A program made the position numbers and the translations under genes. The notes under the pieces were generated by a model, which ran no database searches, was not told where the DNA came from, and saw only the letters and a list, made by a program, of their open reading frames with translations. This document shows, piece by piece, positions 14,501 through 20,752 of a stretch of DNA of 22,006 nt. Source of the DNA: JABABD01 sp965530995. GTDB taxonomy: Bacteria > Bacteroidota > Bacteroidia > Flavobacteriales > Flavobacteriaceae. Position 1 is the stretch's first letter. Every line of letters starts with the position of its first letter. The stretch covers positions 1-22,006 of the forward strand of contig CBESOB010000020.1 in the NCBI GenBank assembly GCA_965530995.1. The letters are read 5' to 3'.

Positions 14501-15991
14501 GCCATTACTACACCAGCAGCATATGCCAATACAATGAGTCCTGAAACGATTTTTGTTAGGGTGGAAGGCACGAATGGCTGCTATACAGTCGTAAATTTTG
14601 ATTTAATAGTAAACCCGTTACCAGAAACTATAGGAGCTACCAATTTAATAGCGTGTGAGTTGAATACCGATGGACTTTTTGATTTTGACCTCGAAAGTAA
14701 GACCAATGAAATACTTGATGGTCAATCTCCAGCCATATTCACTGTTACCTATTATGAGAGTCAAGCGGATGCAGACAATAATATTGGCGCACTTATCAGC
14801 CCTTATACTAATGTGCTTGGCAACCCACAACCAATTTATGTAAGTATTACCAACACGATAACTGGTTGTTCAATTAGTACTATTGTATTTGATATCGAAG
14901 TGAGGAATCAACCAACAGCGACTCCGCCAGCGGCAGAATTTGTGCTATGTGATGATTTTGGAGCTAACGATGGGTTTGCCGAATTCGACCTTTCCACACA
15001 GGATGCTGAGATCTTGAACGGACAATTACCTGCGGATTATACGGTGACATACTATTCAAATCAAATGGATGCCATTGATAATGTCAATGCATTATCAAAT
15101 ATATATGAAAACACGGGTAATCCTCAAGTGATCTATACCAGGGTAACTAATAACCTCGGTGTCTGTTACGAATTGACCCAGGTTACCTTAAGAGTGCAAC
15201 CAATTCCTGAAGTAACGCTAGAAGAAAGTTATACGATTTGTGTTGATACTAGTGGTAATGTTATTAATACCGCAGATTCTCCGCCTGTAATTGAAACAGG
15301 ATTATCTGATGCAGATTTTGATTTTGAATGGAGTTTTGAAGGCGTGATATTACCAAATGAAACAGCCTCAAATTTAATAGCAAATCAACCCGGTAATTAT
15401 AGTGTGATCGTTACAGAAACCATATCTGGTCTTGGCTGTATGGGCACAGCTTCAACAACTGTAATTCCTAGTTCGACGCCAATAATTGATGCAATCGTAA
15501 TCTCTGATGCGTTTGCAGATAATCATATGATAGAGGCAATTGCAACCGGAACCGGAGTATATGAATTTAGTTTAGATGGTGGTCCGTGGGAATTGGGTAC
15601 CGATAATGGAAATGGCTCATATACATACTTATTCAACGATGTCAATCCACCTGGTGAACATACCGTTATAGCGCGTGATGTGAATGGATGTGGTACTGAT
15701 CAAGACACGGTGTTTGTGTTTGATTACCCACAATATTTCACACCTAATGGAGATGGTTATAATGATACGTGGAATATCATTGATTTCTCTACACAGCCTT
15801 CGGCGAAGATATTCATCTATGACAGGTATGGTAAGCTTCTTAAACAATTAAGCCCTACCGGTATTGGTTGGAATGGTGTTTTTAATGGGAAACCATTACC
15901 AACGAGCGACTATTGGTTCACGGTTACTTATGTGGAACCTCGTAATGGACTATCAAGGCAATTCAAGTCTCATTTCACCTTGAAGCGATAA
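11561..15991 (+). CDS. Large multidomain type IX secretion substrate with type B (gliding-motility-associated) C-terminal domain
   Basis: The 1476-residue protein carries a Sec signal peptide (MKNKILILFILISSVSFAQ) and ends, from about residue 1389, in a gliding-motility-associated CTD (YFTPNGDGYNDTWNI ... IFIYDRYGKLLKQL ... GWNGVFNGKPLPTSDYWFTV), which directs export through the type IX system and surface attachment or release. In order: a CUB-like domain (about 20-140, with NQCAGNFYDSGDATGVYG); a PKD-like domain (about 185-235, YEWDLGDD ... FSYPNEGVYVVNLTI); a P-domain-like module of the proprotein convertase type (about 300-460, with MEHSYMGDLDIEIISPTG and LNGTWTLRIVDN); seven repeats of about 98 residues (about 525-1213); and an Ig-like stretch before the CTD. 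No protease or glycosidase active site is seen, so an adhesin or structural surface protein is more likely than an enzyme. It follows a small secreted-protein gene by 22 nt and is closed by a terminator. Confidence 0.9.
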   Translation: MKNKILILFILISSVSFAQDIVMQNGTFNQCAGNFYDSGDATGVYGSNETFSLTICPDTAGNLVQVDFTAFSTQMNLDFMMIYDGDTNAAPLFGSYSGPLGAFTVNATVGNATGCLTFEWVSDGATVGAGWQADISCFMPCQVINAQLDSAMPAADPSDGIIKVCQNDQIVLNGSGIFSNDGTGAIYEWDLGDDATTIAGQTATFSYPNEGVYVVNLTITDTNPEGCTNNNLINQVIQVSSTPDFAGTQAVLDTICFGDSTTIDGLVTPLQVINNCAPPPSGVSFLEDQAGATYETPIEVDCYDSSLTLTAINQLVSICVTMEHSYMGDLDIEIISPTGQVVRMHDQGGGSANLGEPWATGVVDGNSANLTPGVGYQYCFVPDNTLPTLVGGVQTGGVFVNGDGPGTYTDTYVPAGNYSPVVPFTGLLGSDLNGTWTLRIVDNLNQDNGYVFDWSITFDPSLLPPDLSFTPTIVTETWDADPSITNTVGNTITVQPATEGQHCFTYRMVDNFGCEYTEQVCIDVNPEIITELPNNLFVCDNGAPPYIFDLSTNTPIVLASATNAADLVVTYHETLGDAMGDTAPIGALTNYIGTDGQLIYVRIEYLTSGCYEFESFTLNVQGQATINPVPDLIVCDDVSNDGVAMFDLESQTLGILGAQPASDFVVTYHLSFLDADTSTGALASPYTNVNNPEPIYIRLESVSDSNCFNVSAVPLFNLVVDSIGVANTVGKMELCDLNGDSLEVFDLTTQTATILGTQTLTDVTVSYHETQADADNNVLPILTPNTHTNVGNPQTIYVRVEDNINVSCYTTTTFDLVVNPVPPVIVPTPLQTCDDSIADGITEFDLTVKDAAINGGNASLLVTYFETLVDAQNNTAAIPDPTMYTNTSVGGLPANPQTLYVRVTDTATNCFITTTLVIEVLMNPIPEPDPDDMVLCDDVNTGDMQELFDLTLNEVQIFNGQVGYTASYHTSQTDAEQNMSAITTPAAYANTMSPETIFVRVEGTNGCYTVVNFDLIVNPLPETIGATNLIACELNTDGLFDFDLESKTNEILDGQSPAIFTVTYYESQADADNNIGALISPYTNVLGNPQPIYVSITNTITGCSISTIVFDIEVRNQPTATPPAAEFVLCDDFGANDGFAEFDLSTQDAEILNGQLPADYTVTYYSNQMDAIDNVNALSNIYENTGNPQVIYTRVTNNLGVCYELTQVTLRVQPIPEVTLEESYTICVDTSGNVINTADSPPVIETGLSDADFDFEWSFEGVILPNETASNLIANQPGNYSVIVTETISGLGCMGTASTTVIPSSTPIIDAIVISDAFADNHMIEAIATGTGVYEFSLDGGPWELGTDNGNGSYTYLFNDVNPPGEHTVIARDVNGCGTDQDTVFVFDYPQYFTPNGDGYNDTWNIIDFSTQPSAKIFIYDRYGKLLKQLSPTGIGWNGVFNGKPLPTSDYWFTVTYVEPRNGLSRQFKSHFTLKR
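13135..15200 (+). repeat. Seven tandem ~98-residue protein repeats inside the type IX substrate
   Basis: The marker 'CD' or 'CDD' that opens each unit's core falls near 13175, 13462, 13762, 14055, 14364, 14652 (CEL variant) and 14946, a spacing of about 290-310 nt. Each unit follows the pattern (V/L)xxCDDxxxDGxxxFDL, then (V/I)TYH/YxxxxDA, then a Tyr/Asn-Pro-(Q/E)-x-IY(V/I)R(V/I) strand, a single Cys and a final hydrophobic strand leading to N-P-x-P. The two Cys per unit suggest one disulfide each. Nucleotide identity between units is low, so the array is old and not prone to slippage. The fold is probably Ig-like; that is inference. Confidence 0.85.
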
Positions 15992-16007
15992 GCTGTCATT
16001 AAATTAT

Positions 16008-16043
16008 AAAAAAAAAGCCAGAACAATTGTTCTGGCTTTTTTT
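16008..16043. terminator. Bidirectional terminator between the type IX substrate and the FadL-family gene
   Basis: GCCAGAACAATTGTTCTGGC (16017-16036) is a perfect palindrome, flanked by nine A on the left and seven T on the right, so the stem extends through the A/T tracts. It lies 17 nt after the stop of the rightward gene and 16 nt before the end of the leftward gene and can serve both. Confidence 0.9.
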
Positions 16044-16058
16044 GTTTTTTACGGATTT

Positions 16059-17576
16059 CTATAAACTAAACCCTAGTGTTAAAGTAAGATTGTCATTCTT
16101 ATTATCAATAGTAGCGGCGTCAGTGAAACCAACATTATAGAATTGATAATCTGCCTTTCGCTTGCTGTGATCATAAGAAAGGTCCAACTTAGTAGAACCA
16201 AAATTTATACCTAAGCCCATGGAATATCCTGTTAGGTTGCCAACAACATTAGTGTCTTTATAAGGGCTTTCTTCAAAACGATAACCACCTCTAAAACTTA
16301 ATTGTTTATGTCTGTATTCTCCACCAACTTTATAAGTTGAGGATGCCTTTAAGCTGTTGCTTATTAAACTATTTTGAGCAGCAAAATAAGAATCAGTTTC
16401 TGGTTTGAATGTCATATTGCGATTGTCTTTCCAAGAATAGTCAAAACTCAAAAGTCCTTTTTTATTGAATACTAATGCTGCACTACCAGTTACTTTAGCG
16501 GGTGTTTGTAATCTGTATGTTGGAAATATATTCACGACTTGCGGATTGATAGTTGTTCTCGTGGTCGTCCCATTGTCATCCCTAATTGTAGAAATATATT
16601 GGGTAGTATCTTCAGATATGTTCAACCAGGTAGGAGAATTATATGCTAATCCTACTCTTAATAGTTCATTAACTTTAGCAATTCCTCCAAGTTGAAAAGA
16701 GAAACCACTACCAAGAGTCCTTAGAGTATTCTCAAAACCAATTTCATTTACGATAGATCCTAAATTAGAATTGCCTTCGAAAAAGTAAGTGATCCTATCA
16801 TAATTGATGATATGTGAATTGAGATTCAATCCTAGATAAATATTGTCTTTATACTGCGTGGCAAAGTTGAAACTGAATTTGCCATTATAACCTAATGCAT
16901 TGTAACTATACTCTTGGTCAAAATTTCCAGCACCGACATTTGATGTGTATACTGTATTGGCATCTGTATTGCTTTGTGGTTCTAGGATATAGGATTCGTA
17001 ACCCAAAAATGCTTGTTGGTGAGCAAATCCATATATAGCACCAATATCTCGATAAGCTTCAGATATTGTTTCACCGGGTAAAGTAGAGATTTCGTCTAAT
17101 CGCAATCCTTGTGCATTTTCCAAGAAATAGGCATCGATAGAACGAGTATTATTCCCTGATGCGAACCAATTATTATCATAATTTTGTACCTGATCATAAG
17201 CGAATCCCAATACAAATTTTCTCCATTTTGAATTACTGTTTGTATTGTTGAAGACAAAAGCAACACCAGTTTGGTTTAAGTCGAACTCAGTATTCGATGA
17301 TTGATTTAAATCACCAAAATAGGAAGTATCATTATTAGCCCAATTATTTGATAGTGTGATGGACGAATAACTCCTATTGAAAATTGCTGAACCAGCAGGA
17401 TTGATACTTAAAGCGGACAAATCACCTCCAAGTGCACCAAAGGCACCACTCATGGCCCTGAATCTCGCAGTTCCTTTTATTTCATCCTGTGAATAGAGCA
17501 AAGCATCTTGAATGTCCTGTGCGAAAATATTGGTCATAGATAGTATACCTATGAATAGTAAGATTGACTTTTTCAT
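16059..17576 (-). CDS. Outer-membrane transport protein, OmpP1/FadL/TodX family
   Basis: The 505-residue product has a Sec signal peptide (residues 1-19, ending IFAQ). Just after it comes the hallmark of FadL-type barrels in Bacteroidota: GTARFRAMSGAFGALGGDLSALSINPAG (residues 35-62, with the NPAG motif at 59-62 that forms part of the N-terminal hatch). The rest is alternating amphipathic strands rich in Tyr, Asn and Phe, ending in a Phe-containing strand (LTLTLGFSL) suited to barrel assembly. FadL family members carry hydrophobic compounds such as fatty acids or aromatics across the outer membrane; the substrate here cannot be told from sequence. It follows the Gly/Tyr-rich lipoprotein gene by 38 nt, probably in one transcript, and ends at a shared terminator. 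Confidence 0.88.
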   Translation of the reverse strand: MKKSILLFIGILSMTNIFAQDIQDALLYSQDEIKGTARFRAMSGAFGALGGDLSALSINPAGSAIFNRSYSSITLSNNWANNDTSYFGDLNQSSNTEFDLNQTGVAFVFNNTNSNSKWRKFVLGFAYDQVQNYDNNWFASGNNTRSIDAYFLENAQGLRLDEISTLPGETISEAYRDIGAIYGFAHQQAFLGYESYILEPQSNTDANTVYTSNVGAGNFDQEYSYNALGYNGKFSFNFATQYKDNIYLGLNLNSHIINYDRITYFFEGNSNLGSIVNEIGFENTLRTLGSGFSFQLGGIAKVNELLRVGLAYNSPTWLNISEDTTQYISTIRDDNGTTTRTTINPQVVNIFPTYRLQTPAKVTGSAALVFNKKGLLSFDYSWKDNRNMTFKPETDSYFAAQNSLISNSLKASSTYKVGGEYRHKQLSFRGGYRFEESPYKDTNVVGNLTGYSMGLGINFGSTKLDLSYDHSKRKADYQFYNVGFTDAATIDNKNDNLTLTLGFSL

Positions 17577-17614
17577 ATATAAACTTTTAAAAAATAAGGC
17601 TAGAAACTTAATTA

Positions 17615-18658
17615 TTAATTATTACGTCTTCCACCACCACTTCTTGATGCACCTGAACTTGACCTAGACCCAGATGATCTAGAAGCACCGGAGCTCCTTG
17701 ACGGTGAAGATGATCTGTTATACGACCTATTGTTACTTGAAGGTCTTCTAGTTGTTGTTTTGGATCTTCTAGTTGTGTTGCCATTTGATCTTCTAACAGT
17801 GTTACTATTAGAACGTCGAACAGTATTACCACGAGTAGAAGTATTAACTCGTGTTCCAACATTGCCAGAATAACTTCTTCGTCTTGGGGTACTTACTCCA
17901 TTAGAATTACTACTCGATCTTCTACCATTCAAATTGTAATTAGAGTTAGAAGTAGTTGAACTTCTTCTCGATAGTGAGTAACCATTTCTATTGTTAGAGG
18001 ATAGACCTCTATTGGCTACACTACCCCTGCGACCTGCATTATAGGATAGGCTTCTATTACCATAATAACCGCCATAATAACCGCCATACCCATATCCATA
18101 ATTCCCATAATAAGGATTATAATAGCCGTATCCACCATAGAAACCGCCATAGAAACCGCCATAATAAGGAGGGCACCAAAATGCGTTGTAGCCCCAGCCA
18201 TATCCCCAGTTATTATAACCATATCCATAATATGGATATCCCCATCCGAAATTGTTATAGCCGAAACCAGAATTGATATTGATGACCACTTGGTTATTAT
18301 CTTGACCCCAACCAGCATAACCAGCATAACCATTAGGATCGAATTGAAGAGAGTCGTTTTCGGCATAGTTGCCTTCATAATTGTCTATATCCGTGAAAAT
18401 CTCACTTTCTTGAGCATCAGCATCAAGTTCTTGAGATTTTTCAGCGAAATAATTCTTGTAATAAGTAGTATTATTGGATTGTACGTCTTTGTCCGAGACT
18501 ACAGGCTGTTCCTGGTAAATAATAGGACGTTCTGATGAACCATAGATGTCATCTTCATATCCTGCATATTGGTAGGACCCACATGATGAAAGTCCGAGTA
18601 AAACGCCCAAAGCCGCAACTAATGGCATTTTATCTTGTAAGTAGTTGTAAAGTTGCAT
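17615..18658 (-). CDS. Gly/Tyr-rich and Arg/Ser-rich lipoprotein of unknown function
   Basis: The 347-residue protein has a lipoprotein signal ending in the lipobox LSSC (Cys26). Met11 is an alternative start, but Met1 keeps the Lys10 positive charge in front of the hydrophobic core and is preferred. After an acidic linker (about 27-120, including a DNYEGNYAENDS stretch) comes a Gly/Tyr/Trp/Asn-rich region (about 128-198) made of GYG, YGGFYGG and NPYYG-type repeats. The rest, about residues 200-347, is almost only Arg, Ser, Asn, Thr and Gly (RRSN, TVRRSN, SGASRSSG), strongly basic and surely disordered. Similar flavobacterial genes are sometimes mislabelled 'vitellogenin', with no functional basis. 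The composition suggests a surface or periplasmic scaffold that binds polyanions or assembles with itself; this is inference. It precedes the FadL-family gene by 38 nt. Confidence 0.8.
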   Translation of the reverse strand: MQLYNYLQDKMPLVAALGVLLGLSSCGSYQYAGYEDDIYGSSERPIIYQEQPVVSDKDVQSNNTTYYKNYFAEKSQELDADAQESEIFTDIDNYEGNYAENDSLQFDPNGYAGYAGWGQDNNQVVININSGFGYNNFGWGYPYYGYGYNNWGYGWGYNAFWCPPYYGGFYGGFYGGYGYYNPYYGNYGYGYGGYYGGYYGNRSLSYNAGRRGSVANRGLSSNNRNGYSLSRRSSTTSNSNYNLNGRRSSSNSNGVSTPRRRSYSGNVGTRVNTSTRGNTVRRSNSNTVRRSNGNTTRRSKTTTRRPSSNNRSYNRSSSPSRSSGASRSSGSRSSSGASRSGGGRRNN

Positions 18659-18686
18659 ATCTCTTGAATTTAATTGTTGAACATAA

Positions 18687-18694
18687 CAAAAATA
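18687..18694 (-). promoter_or_regulatory. -7 promoter element upstream of the Gly/Tyr-rich lipoprotein gene
   Basis: On the minus strand TATTTTTG matches TAnnTTTG, 28 nt before the start codon, within the 100-nt divergent region shared with proS. No convincing -33 TTG is seen. On the plus strand, a weaker AATATTTG (18735-18742) lies 16 nt before the proS start. Confidence 0.45.
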
Positions 18695-18758
18695 GTTAGT
18701 TTTGCTGAACTATTTATTTATTTAACATAGACACAATATTTGTGCCAAAACAAGTTAT

Positions 18759-20237
18759 ATGGGCAAAAATCTCACCAGTAGGGCAGAAGATTATTCAAAA
18801 TGGTACAACGAACTGGTTGTCAAAGCAGACTTAGCTGAGAATTCTGCGGTTCGTGGTTGTATGGTCATTAAACCCTATGGCTATGCAATTTGGGAGAAAA
18901 TGCAAGCAGAATTAGACAGGATGTTTAAGGAAACAGGTCATCAAAATGCTTATTTCCCTCTATTTGTACCTAAAAGTTTGTTTGAAGCTGAAGAAAAGAA
19001 TGCTGAAGGCTTTGCTAAAGAATGTGCCATTGTCACACATTACCGACTACAAAACGATCCTGATAATGAAGGAAAATTAAGAGTCGACCCAGAAGCCAAA
19101 TTAGAGGAGGAGCTCATAGTTCGACCTACAAGTGAAGCCATTATTTGGAATACATTTAAAGGTTGGATACAATCTTATAGGGATTTACCACTACTTATTA
19201 ATCAGTGGGCTAATGTTGTCCGCTGGGAAATGCGTACACGATTATTCCTTCGAACTTCAGAATTTTTATGGCAGGAAGGGCATACGGCTCATGCAACAAG
19301 ACAGGAAGCCCTTGACGAAGCGGAATTGATGAATAACGTGTATGCGGAATTCGCCGAGAATTTTATGGCAATTCCAGTAATTAAAGGCGTGAAAACTGAA
19401 AGTGAGCGCTTCGCAGGAGCGGAAGAAACATTTTGTATTGAGGCATTGATGCAAGATGGAAAAGCTCTACAAGCAGGTACTTCTCATTTCTTGGGACAGA
19501 ATTTTGCCAAGGCTTTTGATGTCAAATTCACCTCTAAGGAGGGAAAACAAGATTATGTTTGGGCTACTTCTTGGGGTGTCTCTACACGACTTGTGGGGGC
19601 TTTGATCATGACACATAGTGATGATAGTGGATTAGTATTACCTCCAAACTTAGCACCATTTCAGGTTGTTATCGTACCCATATATAAGACGGATGAACAA
19701 CTTGAGAGCATTAGGGGTCTATCTAAAGACTTGATGGTTGATTTCAAGAAGAAAGGTGTGTCGGTGAAACTGGATGACCGAACAACACATAGACCTGGTG
19801 CTAAATTCGCTGAGCATGAATTAAAAGGAGTACCTCTAAGAATTGCCATCGGTCCAAGGGATCTAGAGAATAAAACTGTAGAGTTAGCACGACGAGATAC
19901 TTTTGAGAAACAATCTGTTTCAATTGACAGTATTGTTGAAACGGTTCATGGGCTTCTTGAAGAAATTCAATCTACATTATATAATAAGGCTTTGAGTTTC
20001 AGGAATTCTCATATAACCGAAGTGGAAAATTTTGAAGAGTTCAAGAATGTACTCGAATCTAAGACCGGTTTCATTTCTGCACATTGGGATGGAACTCCGG
20101 AAACAGAAGATAAGATCAAGGAAATTACCAAAGCGACCATCAGGTGTATACCTATGTATGCAAAAGAGGCGCTAGGAAAATGCGTTTATACAGGTAAACC
20201 ATCCAACAAAAGGGTCTTATTTGCAAAAGCATATTAA
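18759..20237 (+). CDS. proS: Prolyl-tRNA synthetase (short, eukaryote/archaea-like type)
   Basis: This class II aminoacyl-tRNA synthetase charges tRNA-Pro in the cytoplasm. The 492-residue length and the lack of the large editing insertion place it in the eukaryote/archaea-like group, the form normal for Bacteroidota. Motif 2 is WEMRTRLFLRTSEFLWQEGH (about 157-176), preceded by the RPTSEAIIW proline-site segment; motif 3 is SWGVSTRLVGALIMTHSD (about 271-288). The anticodon-binding domain follows (QVVIVPIYKTDEQL), with THRPGAKFAEHELKGVPLRI. The C-terminal domain keeps only part of the Cys set (IRCIPM, GKCVYTG) and ends in the family's terminal Tyr (LFAKAY), whose carboxylate reaches the active site in studied enzymes. 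It is divergent from the lipoprotein gene and followed by a separate tRNA-Glu promoter. Confidence 0.97.
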   Translation: MGKNLTSRAEDYSKWYNELVVKADLAENSAVRGCMVIKPYGYAIWEKMQAELDRMFKETGHQNAYFPLFVPKSLFEAEEKNAEGFAKECAIVTHYRLQNDPDNEGKLRVDPEAKLEEELIVRPTSEAIIWNTFKGWIQSYRDLPLLINQWANVVRWEMRTRLFLRTSEFLWQEGHTAHATRQEALDEAELMNNVYAEFAENFMAIPVIKGVKTESERFAGAEETFCIEALMQDGKALQAGTSHFLGQNFAKAFDVKFTSKEGKQDYVWATSWGVSTRLVGALIMTHSDDSGLVLPPNLAPFQVVIVPIYKTDEQLESIRGLSKDLMVDFKKKGVSVKLDDRTTHRPGAKFAEHELKGVPLRIAIGPRDLENKTVELARRDTFEKQSVSIDSIVETVHGLLEEIQSTLYNKALSFRNSHITEVENFEEFKNVLESKTGFISAHWDGTPETEDKIKEITKATIRCIPMYAKEALGKCVYTGKPSNKRVLFAKAY

Positions 20238-20254
20238 AATAATTTAATAAGGAG

Positions 20255-20284
20255 TTGCAATAGTTGAAAATAGTTGTATTTTTG
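20255..20284 (+). promoter_or_regulatory. Promoter of the tRNA-Glu-rpsT unit (TTG-N19-TATTTTTG)
   Basis: TTG at 20255-20257 and TATTTTTG at 20277-20284 have exactly 19 nt between them, the same geometry as the secDF promoter. It lies 18 nt after the proS stop and 41 nt before the tRNA, so tRNA-Glu and rpsT do not depend on proS transcription. Confidence 0.82.
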
Positions 20285-20325
20285 CATCCGCTAAAGACTC
20301 ATAATGGGTTTTTTTTTGAAATAAT

Positions 20326-20397
20326 GGCCCGTTCGTCTATCGGCTAGGACGCCAGGTTTTCATCCTGGTAAGAGGGGTTCGACTCCCCTACGGGCTA
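20326..20397 (+). tRNA. tRNA-Glu (anticodon UUC)
   Basis: The 72-nt sequence folds into a complete cloverleaf. The acceptor stem is GGCCCGT/ACGGGCT with a G1-U72 pair, and the D arm contains TCTATCGGCTAGGA. The anticodon stem CCAGG/CCTGG holds the loop TTTTCAT, with anticodon TTC at 20359-20361. The T arm is GAGGGGTTCGACTCCCC, with the invariant TTCGA. A73 is the discriminator and the CCA end is not encoded (CAA follows), as is common in Bacteroidota. The G-C-rich tRNA stands out from its AT-rich flanks. It is followed after 20 nt by rpsT and shares its promoter. Confidence 0.97.
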
Positions 20398-20417
20398 CAA
20401 GTTAAAAAACAAACAAA

Positions 20418-20669
20418 ATGGCAAACCATAAGTCATCATTAAAAAGAATTAGAAGCAACGAGACAAAACGTCTTAGAAACAAGTATCAGCATAAAACAAC
20501 TCGAAATGCGATTAAGAAGTTGCGCGAGTTGGAGAAGAAAAAAGATGCTGAAAAAATGTTCCCAGAAGTGGTGTCTATGATTGATAGATTGTCAAAGAAC
20601 AATATCATTCATGATAACAAGGCGGCAAACTTAAAGTCAAGTTTGGCTAAATATGTTGCTGCACTTTAA
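20418..20669 (+). CDS. rpsT: Small ribosomal subunit protein S20 (bS20)
   Basis: S20 binds 16S rRNA early in assembly of the 30S subunit. The 83-residue, Lys/Arg-rich protein has the standard N-terminus MANHKSSLKRIRSNETKRLR, the helix KYQHKTTRNAIKKLRELEKK and the C-terminal NIIHDNKAANLKSSLAKYVA, so it is complete. The leader between the tRNA 3' end and the ATG is only 20 nt, A-rich (AAAAAACAAACAAAATG) and without a Shine-Dalgarno sequence. Its mRNA 5' end is therefore likely to be made by tRNA 3' processing. A perfect terminator follows. Confidence 0.97.
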   Translation: MANHKSSLKRIRSNETKRLRNKYQHKTTRNAIKKLRELEKKKDAEKMFPEVVSMIDRLSKNNIIHDNKAANLKSSLAKYVAAL

Positions 20670-20695
20670 AAGAAAAGCTAGTAAATCAATGCTAC

Positions 20696-20730
20696 AAAAA
20701 AGCCCAGACGATAAACGTCTGGGCTTTTTT
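20696..20730. terminator. Bidirectional terminator between rpsT and rho
   Basis: AAAAAAGCCCAGACG (20696-20710) pairs perfectly with CGTCTGGGCTTTTTT (20716-20730) around an ATAAA loop: 15 bp, GC-rich in the centre, with A and T tracts on either side. It can end both the rightward rpsT transcript and the leftward rho transcript. Confidence 0.93.
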
Positions 20731-20752
20731 ATTTGTATTGATTATAATTTCA

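Noticed and set aside
13135..15200. Possible CRISPR or DNA-level tandem repeat
   Set aside because: The periodicity is in the protein (about 98 residues); the nucleotide units are diverged and there are no short identical repeats with unique spacers.
18016..18378. 120-codon minus-strand ORF in another frame of the Gly/Tyr-rich lipoprotein gene
   Set aside because: It is a Met/Ile-rich shadow produced by the repetitive GGN/TAY codons; the lipoprotein frame has the signal peptide and lipobox.
20301..20320. GGGTTTTTTTTTG upstream of tRNA-Glu as a terminator of proS
   Set aside because: There is a T run but no inverted repeat in front of it, and it lies downstream of the tRNA promoter, where termination would block the tRNA.
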